Assembly: GCF_018139145.2 (NCBI RefSeq) | Contig: NC_059477.1 | Span: 41,324,502-41,388,501, forward strand | Reading direction: 5' to 3' | From: Gymnogyps californianus | Taxonomy: Eukaryota > Chordata > Aves > Accipitriformes > Cathartidae | Length of the DNA: 64,000 nucleotides | Shown: positions 12,301 to 23,700 of the stretch, in pieces | How the letters are laid out: each line of letters opens with the position of its first letter | Position numbering within the stretch: position 1 is the first letter of the stretch | Made by a program: the position numbers and the translations under genes | The notes under the pieces: model-generated | Told to the model about the DNA's origin: nothing | What the model saw: the letters and a program-made list of their open reading frames with translations, nothing else | Databases searched by the model: none

Positions 12301-15300
12301 TCCCCAAAATTCTTGATATGCAAAGCAGCACATTATAATGATGTGGGATTATAAATATTAAACGTACTGCAACAAGTTGATTTATAGTAGCAAATAAAAA
12401 CATACTATCAGGCAATTAACATACTATTAAGTGTAGTGTTTACTACCATGAGGCATCCATCAGTGTAAATAAACTTCTTCCATTAGCTCTTTATTGGGAC
12501 CTGCCAGTATACTTCTACTTCAAGCTCTCTTAACTGAAGGATATTGTTTAGATCCTCAGCTGGTACAAAAGAAAAGAACTCACCCACAGTATTTCTTTAT
12601 AGCAAACTCACAGCACTAGAAGGAAAACAAACTGTACTGGCATTGGTATATTAGTTGATGATCAATCCTGACTGAAGTGCTTCCTGCCACACTTCATTCT
12701 TATCCCAGTACTGGATCCTTCCCAAGTATGTGAGCAAATCACTGCTGAACCCTTTGATACCCCATAAAGCTAAAAATGTTGTCTTAGGTTATCAAAATGA
12801 CTCAAACCAGCACAGTGAAGCACAGTAAACAGCTGGTCACATGGTTACACACAGCAACCCAGGAGGTCATTCTGTAAGGACAGTGTGAGCTTAAAAAAGA
12901 TCTAGAAAGAAATAGGAAACTGAACCAATAACCAAAATGCTACTATGATCTCATCCTTCATTTTAAGAGATACTGTAGTAGCACTAAAGAGAATATTAGG
13001 ACTATTTTGGCTTCAGCTATGCACGGATGATTGGTTAGCTGTCTAAGGGGAAATACTGTTCTTTAAAAATGGCCACATGGCTTTTGAAGTGAAACTGTAT
13101 CATGGTAAGCAAATAACAGCACTCATTCAGGACCCCAGTTTCAGACAGTTGACATGATCATCTGCCGACAATCTTACCTGGATCTCATTGCAATGAAAAC
13201 ACAGAAAGATTTCAAAAACTGTAAAAAAGCAGCTATGTTCATAGTTCCTCAGTCTCCCCCATACACACACAATTTGTCATTTAAAAATATCATCAGCTAA
13301 ATTTTTCACCAAAGTAGTGCATTCACCAGCTACATTTTATTACAAAAACTGTCAAGTATTTTATTCAAGTAAGTTCACCTATGCTGTGAACTGTATCTTA
13401 AGCTGGGCTTGGTGTAGCTCAGCAGTATGGAGCTAGGAAGAAGAACTTACACCTCCATTACTGTATCTCCCTTACTCTGATCAAAGCGAATCCCACCATA
13501 ACATTGACTCAAGCATACTGTAATGTATGCGAGTTACACAAAGTATTTATTACACTTACATGCAGGGATCCATGGGATACGGACCCTCTATCCTCCTTTC
13601 ATTTCTTCTGTGTCCAGGATGGATGGAGGTACAGCACTTGGGTCCGTGTCCCTCACTCAGGAACTCCTTTCACACTTTGACAAATAATCCCTCAAAGACG
13701 CCTCACATAGCACAGCATCAGTAAAGTATTATTTTTATTGTCATATTATCTGTTCCCAAGTTCTAGCTATAACCCCAGAAAGGACTGGCCAATTCTAAAA
13801 TGGAATAAAACAAACCATCCACAACATCAAATGTTCGATGCGAAGCCTAAACCTGGGAATTGCCGCAAAGTTGCATTCATATAAATGTCTTCTCACTTTG
13901 TTTCATACCTCCATTGCTACAGATAAAATACCTTACTTGTAACCTGAAAGCCATTTTTCTTCAAATTCACCCTTAAAACTCACTTCTATCTATGATGCCC
14001 ACAGGAAACTGCTAGCTGATAATGCTTAGATAGCTCAGAGAACGGGGGCTTTTTGGCTCTACTGACTTAATGGGATTTTTTTACTACACAAAGGAAAACT
14101 GCCAGCATTATGATCTAGTTTTGTATGAAGAAGTGTAGAAAAATGAAATATCCTAATGGATCTCAGAGAATCCTGCTTCTGGCAACCCGCCACTTTTTTT
14201 TGTTTGTTTGTTTACCATACCGCCAATAGATTATAGATACAATCAATTACAGAACAGGGTCCATATGGTAAAAGTTTGCCCTATTTTGTAATTGACACTT
14301 CAGAAAATATTCATAGCTGCATGGCCATGACTAGAGTTTTTGTTGACTATAATGGGATTCTCAAACTCTACACATTTAGGAAATCTAAATGCGAGTACCT
14401 GCCATACTGCTACTCAATACGTTACAAGAAATGTCACAACAATAAGCACATTTTCCTTAAATCTGCAAATCCTAGAGTCACGGGATTATGAGAGAATTTG
14501 AGGTGAAAAGAGAGTTTGTGTTTCCAAAGTAATTTTTTCCAAAGTAAATAGCTCAGGAAACAAGAAAAAAAAAGATTAAAATACTTGGTCATTAATATAA
14601 GGTAAATTGCCTTCACCCACCCTCAATGCACTACACGTATTGAGTGCTGCTCCTCTTCATCGATGTTTCCTGTGCCAACAGTGACAATGTTTCATGGTGG
14701 AAAAGGTACAGGACAGGCTGGTCTGCTGTGAGACCCAGACATAACCTTTTTTTTTTTTTTTCTTCCCTTGTTTAAACTGTGAACTCTTTCTACAGACATA
14801 GTCTTTCAAGTGTCTGTGATATCTAACACAAAATGAAACCCAAGATCAAATGACACTTTTGTAAAGTACTCAACAGGCAGCAGCTTCTGTACAAGTACTT
14901 CAATTTTCCCTTTGCAGATCTTTCTTTCCCAACGAAGGTGGAATACTGATTAATTTCTACACTAACGACAACAATGTGTAGCAGACTCATGAAAAATGTT
15001 CTTGTGGAAGGTTAACTCTATCAAAACAGAAAAAGCCATGATAAAGATAAAAGCTTTGTTACATGGTTATAGCAGAATTTATCTGCCATTTTCTAAGGGT
15101 TACTGACAGATGTAGAGTTGTACAGTACTCTTATTTAAATCCAATGGAAGAAAAAAAAGATGCTGTGGACTTGAATTTTCTTCCTATAAGACAGCTCTGA
15201 CTTCATATTCTATTCTTAACCCTTATTTAATAATTCAAAATAATTATATTATTAAATAATAATTCGTAATAATTATGCTAATTCTCAATGATTCAAAGAC

Positions 15301-15371
15301 ATTTTGTTATTTAACTATTGGCATCCTGTATCTAGTATCGATTTTAGTGACCCTAAATTCCTCATTAAAAA
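9311..15371. other. Intergenic, no gene seen
   Basis: AT-rich non-coding sequence with only short, domain-free open frames. Possible relics are a tRNA-like box A/box B pair at 13,415-13,487 and 'tgacttaatggga'-type motifs at 14,061 and 14,340. T-runs lie at about 14,193 and 14,747. Confidence 0.6.
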
Positions 15372-15482
15372 AAGCTAGACAGAATTTGCAAGGAAGAGAA
15401 TATATGTTACATCAACTGATATAATTCAGACAAGAGAGACAGATTTTTGGGCGCAAAGCCCTTCCTCAGGTCAGGAGAAAAA
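15372..15482 (-). mobile_element. Penelope-like element relic with degenerate hammerhead core
   Basis: Read on the minus strand, this runs 'gacctgaggaagggctttgcgccc', then 'ctgtctctc', then 'ttatatcagttgatgtaa', then 'tattctcttcct', then 'ctgtctagc'. This is the order of a dispersed amniote repeat I associate with Penelope-like retroelements ('cctgaagaagagctc...cgaaagcttgtctctc...agttggtccaataaaagatatta'). A hammerhead-like arrangement is visible on the minus strand: CTGAGGA (15,463-15,469), a 4-bp stem GGGC/GCCC (15,458-15,461 with 15,449-15,452) and then AAAA where the ribozyme would have GAAA. Only about 110 bases remain and there is no coding part. The family name is from memory and should be treated as probable. 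Confidence 0.6.
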
Positions 15483-17599
15483 CTGCCATAGAACTGTTTA
15501 TATAGCTAAAAGTGTATTTTTCTGATTTATGGCATTTAAGATGAGATTTTTCAGTTCAACAATTTGAAAGTTGACAAATTCTGACAAATTACTTATCAGG
15601 TATGACACCGTATGTTGTAAAATGATAAAACTGGAGGACTAAACTAATATCTCACCCTGATTAATAAGGTACTGCATGTATGCGAACCACTAACAAGTAT
15701 GCACTACAAGCAGACATAACAGCTCCTGTGCTAAAATGTTTGCAAGTAAAGAAAAACATGGACAGCCAGTAAAAGTGAAATTCAGGTCTCCCACCTCTTA
15801 ATTCAAAACTGTATCAATGGAACTGTATTAATTAGGTAGACGCAGCAGCCAAAAAACACTTAGCGGGGAACAGCAGAATCTACTGCAGTTCTGTTCATAG
15901 CAATGTTCCTGGACCGGCTCTTGGAAGCTGTTCTCCACAGACCAACAAAACTTCCCATTCCAAGACCTCATCAGAAAGACAGTGGACGACTATTCCAACT
16001 ATAGGATCAGGAATTTTCTTCATAGTTTTAGAATAATGAAACTTAATTTCTTGCCTAGAAGCAAAGAAAGGGCATTTTTAGTCTGGCTAATTATTTGATG
16101 CAACTCTGTCTAAAAAAAACAGCAGGCTATTCAATTAATTAGGATTGGCAGCAAAAGCTATAGCGTAAGCCTAATGATATATCAAAAACTCAGCTCAAAA
16201 GCAGGCTTTATCCTGATTTATAGGATTTCTTGAGGCGCAAAGCTTTGATCATTTTTTTAATATCACAAAAAATTGAGAGGTCTTGTGAAATACATGCGAT
16301 AGATTATGTGGGCTGTATATCAACACAGCAAACACGAGTTCAGCCACCACCTCTAACCTACAAGACTGCTTGCTGTCACACTCAGACACAAGAAAGAAAT
16401 CAGGGCATATACAAACACTATGCAAATATTTCCACCAATCCATCGGTAGCCTGAAGGATGTCAATCTCAACAAAACCAACATAACAGTACTAAATTCTCC
16501 GCAACTTTTAAAACAAACACTGACAAACTTTATATAATATTTAGGCATAATACCCTTTGAATAGTAATCAGGGGCTCTAGAGAGCTTATGAATTACTAAA
16601 TTCTCACCAACTAAGCAATAGCAGACTTCAGCATTAATACACGCATCGAGAAAGTACCCCAATAATTTCAAGAACAGCAAAACCCCAGCTTGAACTGTCG
16701 TGGACTATTACACAACTGCTGCACTGAATGCCAAAGGTGGCTGCATTTCAGCAACGAGAGAGTGAGTCATAGTTTGCACAATCATAAAAACTCTTGGGAT
16801 GAAAAGTACTGTACAAGTCATTCATAGTATCACTAGTGTGCCAGTCCTGAAATTGGCTACATGCATGAAAACACTCCCACTGACTGAAAAAACAAAGTAT
16901 GACTGTCAAGTGCTGGCTATACATCCTATATCTACTTACACCTGTTATCTTTGTTATTTTTAGCAACAGTGGTGGTGGAGTCCAGTTTAAGTGTAGATTT
17001 CACTACAGCTACAGCATACTACTCGCCCTGTTGGCAAATTCAATCAAGCGGGGTTCTCCATGCTTGGTGTCACAGGCTGTGAAGTGCAATACAAAAGAAA
17101 ACAGGAAAATGGGAGGCGTGAGCCCCTGTTATGACGCTCCCTCCAGGATGATGTGCAACTGTAAAGGGAGTAAACAACGGGATGAATTCCGCAGTGCACC
17201 CATGCTATTTGTATTCTCTGATCTCTCCCAACTTTGCTACTACTTTGGAGTCATTTCCCTTTGGCTATGTTTAAGTAGGCAAAGAAGAGCTTAAACGGAG
17301 AATAAAAACACTGAGCTGAAGACCAAGGACTTTGGGTAGATTTTTACAATGTGGACTCACATTGTAAATTCAATTTTTTTAATGGTTCTAGTGATGCAAG
17401 CAAAGATAAAGCATAAAATGATTATGTCCCTTGATGGACAACCATTTGGGTCTGAATAATGTTCATCTAACACATTATCCTGGCTCTGGGTGTCACCAAG
17501 GCCCGTGACACCTCTGTCTCCTGTAATCAGCCGTTTAGGATCTTCCTGAACAGGAGTTTGTACCCTGAACAGTTGTCTTGTGTGTGTTTTTAGGTTTTT
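15483..17599. other. Intergenic, no gene seen
   Basis: Non-coding. The longest open frames (16,249-16,680 minus, 143 codons; 16,899-17,294 plus, 131 codons) do not resemble any family I know. Both are Cys-rich and hydrophobic in patches, as random AT-rich frames often are. Confidence 0.55.
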
Positions 17600-17965
17600 T
17601 TGTTTCACTTCAATAGCCACTGATGGTGATTTAAAAATCTGTTCATGCTTTTGGCCTCCACAATCTCCTGTAGTAGCGCATTCCAAAATTTAATTCTGTG
17701 CTATTTAAGAACACTTCACATTTGTATACTGCCTATTTCTTGTATTATGAAAAATGATTAAAAATTATGTTCTGTGCACCTTTCCCACACTACTCATGAA
17801 TTCACAGGCCGCCTCCATAACTCTCCATTTAGTGTTCTCTTTACAAAGTGGAAAAATCCTAAACAATTCAATCTCTCTTCACAGAGCAGTTGTTTCATAA
17901 TTTCGATCACTATATCTCCTCACTGTACCTTCTCAAGTTACTGTCTAATCTTTGTAAGATCACGG
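17600..17965 (-). mobile_element. Ancient CR1-type LINE fragment, reversed
   Basis: The plus strand carries, in order, blocks I recognise from the reverse complement of an old sauropsid CR1 3' region: 'tggcctccacaatctcctgtagtagcgcattcca' (near 17,652), 'ctatttcttgtattatgaaaaa' (near 17,732), 'catgaattcacaggcc' (near 17,795), 'ctctttacaaagtggaaaaatcctaa' (near 17,838) and 'atctctcttcacagagcag' (near 17,870). It is much more diverged than the 57 kb copy. That fits an insertion older than the split of modern birds. An open frame on the minus strand at 17,357-17,686 partly overlaps it but does not read as reverse transcriptase. Edges are approximate. Confidence 0.75.
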
Positions 17966-17996
17966 TGCTGTTTTAAATAAACTATTGTTTGGCTAG

Positions 17997-18064
17997 TCAC
18001 AGTTAAAAATCACAGTTACAATTAAAAACCAAATCATAATCACAGTTAAAAAACACAGTTAAAA
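17997..18064 (+). repeat. Imperfect tandem repeat of 'cacagttaaaaa'
   Basis: Four to five imperfect copies of a unit of about 12 bases (cacagttaaaaa / cacagttacaatt / cacagttaaaaaa / cacagttaaaag), with one decayed spacer, lie just beyond the end of the ancient CR1 fragment. The array is short and AT-rich, with no coding potential. Confidence 0.6.
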
Positions 18065-20741
18065 GTTCTCTCATTCATACATATAGGGAAAAATGAGCAC
18101 TCACAAGTGACTAACAGCACTACGTCACTCACATGTGATATGTTGGTCCAAAGATCTCTCATACGAAAGTTTTAGACCTTGGGGCACTGCCTTAAAATGA
18201 AAAATCATAATTAATGTTGAGAAGATATGTTTCCTAACCTACACAAAGATTTCAACTTTAAATTTGTGGCAGTCAACCTTGCCATGAAACTTCCCCACTA
18301 GCCCCAAGTCAGTATTGGAGCATCGTGACTGGAAGCTGATGACTTCCTTGTAGCTACCACATAGATTTCCTACTGCATGATAGAAAGAAAGTAAAAATAC
18401 TGTTCTGGCTGCCTCATAATCCTCTTCTCTAGTCCTCTCAGAGCACCCAAGTGGAGCAGAATGAAGACTCTTACCACCACCATCACAGAGGAGCTGAGAA
18501 CCTAACAGTTATAAAAAGACAGATTCTATCTATCACACAGAGACTGCATGAGAATGGCGCCGACCCTATCTGTAATTAGAGAAAAGCAGCAGTTATATAC
18601 AGGTAAACCCTCAGCAGTATAAGGTCATCACTCGGAGTAGATATACACTGTGGAGAAATACCAAAGAGAGCATATGGGGCAGTAAATCAGCCATTCGGCC
18701 TAAGAAGATCTCAGACAAGCAAAAAACCACAGCAAGCTGAAACAGCTGTGCCCCAGGAAACAGCAGAACGAATGGATTTACTACCTCCTGACTACAGTGA
18801 TACCAATACCTCTGTAGAGAACAGCAGAGCAAATAAGGGAAACTGAAAACTGGAAGTTAATTTATTTGATAAACAAGTTATAAATATCCAAAATGCTGCT
18901 TCATTTCAGTATTTAACATTATGTGTTAACATAAACGTTAACAGGATAACTCTGATATCAGACATTGAAAATTGGGTGCTATGTTTCACACAAGCTTATG
19001 TTACACAGTACTGACCAGTTACAGCAAAGACAAAAGCATCTGCCTTTCTGTAGTTCTATTTACACTACTCTGAGATACACGACAAACTCTGAATGAGGTC
19101 GTATTTTCACGTGGCAAAGAGCATTGCTGTGCACAGATACCAGGGCAGGTCTTTAACGTAGTACAGCTGCTTCAGTGTAACTCAAGCTAGTTCATGAGAA
19201 ACACGATAATCCTAATGCAGCTACACTGCTTTCTGTTCTGGAGAGGACTTTAACATTGATCTGGGTAGCTCAACTTGGCACTGCATTGCACAATAGGAGC
19301 GTACCATGACAGATCCTCTGTTCTTAGTAATTTCTGTACTATAAAAGAGATAGGATGGTCCTTTATCATGGAGTTTGAAGGTGAGAGGCGCTGAGGCAGA
19401 ATGACTTTCCACCAGAATGATTAACTGAACATGGCCAGTGCACATCCCGTAACAGTCTCGGCAAATTCAGCGTGGAACTGTGCAATAAGCAGAACTGGGG
19501 TCTTAATTCAGACCAACTGTACAAACCCATAGCCTATAATAAGATATATTTTGGATTCACCTGCCTGGGTTAAAAGATCACTGCCTCCGGCTGGAGGCAT
19601 CTACATTACCGTCTTTATTCTCCTTAAAGGAGGTTACCATCCTCTCCGATCACTTACATAGCTGCATAGGCAAATGTTCTCTGATCCACCTGTATCAAAA
19701 AGAGTCAACCTACCATATAATAAGTACAAGTAATAAGCAATAAGTATGTAAGTAACTGTACGTTAATAGTTCAATTTAACCTCAGCCATTCTGACAGAAC
19801 TGGATTAAGAAACTACTATATGTGCAGTTTTGTCAGCAGCTTTGCTAGCTTCTGGCATAAACGGAGGGATGAAGAAGTGTGGAAGTACCTTTTAATAAGT
19901 CTCAGTTGCAGCTTGAACGGTACATCTGGCCACAGCAGTACATTTTTGCTGCTTTTACAAAAGTAAAAGAAAATTAAGTAGAGCTTGATTTACAGTTTAT
20001 CCACCTGAATTCATTACTGTATTCTATTTTTCTGTACTCTGTAGGATAGGTATTTCATTCTAGGCATCACCTTGTTACCCTGAACATTTGGTGAAGACAT
20101 CTGATTAAGTTTTAATTAATTCTTTCAGACTTTTTGACAAAGGCCTGGCCTACAGAATAATTGTAATACTGAGACTTGTTGGTATGTGGTGAGAATATTT
20201 ACACTATTTTGTTTCTGTAGGAGGAAATAAAGTAACAGATTAATTTTAGCTTTTAAAAACATACATGAAAGCCCTAAAAAATGGAGAAGAGAACAAGAGA
20301 GGTACGTATCAAAACCCATAATGATCTAAAGCTGCTTGCTACAAAAATAGCCAAGATACTATACGGTGTATTTCAAAAACCTGTAATTGACTGTGCAATT
20401 TTCAGTTGTTGATGACATTGGGTTACTGTGTCCCTACATATAACTCAAGGCCCAAACTGTCATTTTTTTGCTAAGTTCGAATTTCTTTTCATTCCAAAGA
20501 TTTTTCCTGAAAAACTACTGAGAAAGAAAAGCTTTCTTACAGTTGGAAAAATACAAAATGGTATTTTAAAATCATGACACGAAAGACTCAAAAGACCCTG
20601 AACAAAAAGTTCAAATTAATAAACTGAACTAAATTTTGAAAATGCACATAGGGATTTATTCCAGATTGGCACATACATTACAGGAAATTAAGATTTATTT
20701 ATAATAATGAAATGGATACAACAAGCATGTCTTCTGAAGAA
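18065..20741. other. Intergenic, nothing recognisable
   Basis: AT-rich, with short open frames only and no repeat family or RNA gene recognised by eye. Confidence 0.6.
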
Positions 20742-20763
20742 GGGGGGGGGGGGGGGGGGGGGG
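20742..20763 (+). repeat. Homopolymer run of 22 G
   Basis: An uninterrupted run of 22 guanines lies in AT-rich sequence and is flanked by 'gaagaa' on the left and 'aagaaaatt' on the right. It is by far the longest G run in the window. It may fold as a quadruplex and is likely to vary in length between individuals and between sequencing methods. No gene lies nearby. Confidence 0.95.
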
Positions 20764-23700
20764 AAGAAAATTGGTACTAAGGACTAAGTTTACTAACATG
20801 AGAGTTCCATGGCACATCAAAAGAAAATTGCATCTCCGATGCATTTTGTTCTCAGAATTGTTTATTAACAACAAACAAAGAAACTCAAGTTAGAAAGGAA
20901 TGCTATCTTCTCTGCCACCATCTGCAGTGGGAAACCATCCACCAAAAATATTCCCCTGGAAAATATCTATCTAGTATTGGATATCATTCTCAGAAAATTC
21001 CAAATACTGCTGAACACCATCAAACGCTCTCTTTTTCATTAGCTCAATTAGTAATGCTACACAAATCCTTTGACTGAACAAGTCAAACCCAAATCAGACC
21101 TACAGTCTTCAAGAGTCATTACCATCCGATTAAATGCTTTATGGCCTGTGTGAAAGAAAATGTAGGTGTCCTAACAAAAACTGGTAACACAACTGGCTTA
21201 TGACCATTCTCAAAAAGAGGACAGAAACTGAACTGAAGTGAATATTACAATTGTCTTACCTCTACAAGTCAAGGCAGAAACACGCTGACCATTTTATCTA
21301 TTTTTTCTATTTTAAAGATGTTTCCTGTTAGGAGGTATAGCTACACAGTAACGTAGTTGATACTCAACAGATCACCTATGCTTGATAAGGCTTGGGATGC
21401 GGTTGAACAAGGTTTGACCAGCAACATGAGCAAGTGTGCCATGGAACCAGGAAAAAACAAGAACAGTAATATGGATGGCATTAATGTTAATGTGGTTTTA
21501 GAATAAAAGGGCTTAGTTTTACCCTCAAAAGAATAAACTGCCACCTATTTTGTTAATCCACATCTAGAAAGGACATACTGTTCCTTTATTAAGCATTACC
21601 CTAATATTTAAGGCAAAAAACAGCCATTATTTCATCTATTTAACATCCTCTAACAGAGACCATCAAGTTTCAATCAATTACACTGGAACTGATCTCATGA
21701 AGGATATTGGATGAGTGTAACTATGTTTAGAGACAAAAAAAATATTTATTACCGTATTTATCAAAAACAATATTAAGGATTTAATGAGTCTCCAAGATAG
21801 TGTGTAGAGTCAGTTAAAACATTAAAATTGATCAGAAAATGTTTAAAAGAAGTTTATTAATTTGCAGTTATAATTGGGAAAAGGGATTCAAATGAATCGG
21901 CTTAAATAAATTTCAAAATCTTCTCTAGCCCGGCCATTAAAAAAAAAAGTTTTAATGCATCTAAAAGACTGTAAGTATTAAGATATGGCAAAAAAAATTC
22001 AGCCTGAGTACTTCTGTATACCAGCACTGCATATTTCAAAACTGAAATTTTCCTCTACTGTTCTATTAACCCATTGTAAGCAGAAAACACAGTTGAAAAT
22101 AACTAAGTCAAATATAAGAAATGATCCTCCATGTATATTTTATTTGGTCTGTAATGAGTGTTTTTGAATGTTTAACTGAATGTCCATAATAAAGTACCAT
22201 GTAATTAGACTTCTGAATTTCAAGTTGATTTTTCAGTATTCATATGAATCACGTGACATTATCTTTTATATCAGGTGCTAACTATCAAAAATGGCTGAGA
22301 AATATTAGCAACACAGCAGGGTTTCTTGTTGCTGTGTCTTTTGAACTCAGGTGATGTCGAATCCTTAAATGTTATCAAAGCACTCCCAGTTTGCTTTGAA
22401 ATCTAAGCAACTTAAAAACAAGCTAAAAGAATTTCTGTAAGAAGAGATGTGTATAGCAAACTTATTTCAAAACAGAAACTTCATAACAGAACAAATAATC
22501 TCTTAGGCAGGAGATGATGGATGTGAAAAAGGATGATCTGCCATTAGAAAAGCTCTGTTTTATAATAAACTAGGTATCTTTTAAAAATACATAAAAATAT
22601 CTTTTTTCCTTTTTAAAAGAAACAGGGATTAAAAATAATCTGTTCTGCCAATGACAACCTATTTTTAAACTAAATTCTATTTACTTCCTGTATATGCTAT
22701 CATTGTTTACTTAAAGTGGTTTATAAAGGTGCATAACAAAAAAATAGCATTATAATACTAAATTAGTAATTGTTCAGTAGCTGCACTGCATTTTCTTTTC
22801 CTCAAATTACCATTGACTTTTAACAAGATACGGTTGTACTACTGGATTTACTACAGGAAAGATTGCAGGAACTTTGAGGTCCCAAGAGCCTTCCAAAATG
22901 ACGGGAGAGGAGGAAAAAGCCGAATTCTGTGTCACCATGTACCAGAACCAGTTGGGTGCAGAAGATGAAGTACTTTGTGTTTCTAAAGGATGCATTCTCC
23001 TCCATGCTTGTTAATTCAATGGGAGACCGCGATGACTACCTCTGTGGCACTCTCCTATTAATTTCACTAGCTCTTTTCTCATTTCTGGGGGTGAGGACTA
23101 TTGCTATGCTTTCCCAGTTAGTGATAATAGTCCCTTCCTAAATAATACCACAGAGGCAGGCGAAGAAAAGAGAAGCAGCATTAATAAGAGTGTTTGAGAT
23201 GAAATGAGTAGAATTAGCACAAAATAGTCCAAAATAGAAAAGCAGTAGACCACAAGATGAGACTTGTTTCATTATCTATAAGTAGCACAATGTGTAGGAG
23301 CATATAAAGCATGGCTACATTTCAAATATAAAAATATTACCATGAGGCTTCTCCCTCCCACTCTATTATACTCTCCAAGAGAAAAGAGAGTAGGTAGACA
23401 ATGAAATTCTTAGTTCACTGCCAAGAATTCCAGTGCAAACAAATTATCAAGAGAATCAGATAAGAATAATGATGTGATATTGATAGAGAAAGCAGAAGCT
23501 CGGTATAAATTAAAGTTTAAAATAAACTGTAGGAGTGACAGAAGGAAAAGGTAAAAAGGCAGGCAGAGAAAAAGATCGTATTTTGACAGAGAAAAGGGTA
23601 TGTACATCCTGTACATACTACTGGTAACAGCATGAATAAACAGATCTCACATTGTAGGCAGTCTCCTCCTTAGATAACAAGAGCATCAGCAATGCAAGAC

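Noticed and set aside
16249..16680. A 143-codon minus-strand frame
   Set aside because: Composition typical of random AT-rich sequence. No family recognised and no neighbouring exon-like segments.
17357..17686. A 109-codon minus-strand frame overlapping the ancient CR1 relic, considered as a reverse-transcriptase remnant
   Set aside because: The translation shows no reverse-transcriptase or endonuclease motif. The recognisable CR1 part here is 3' region, not the coding body.
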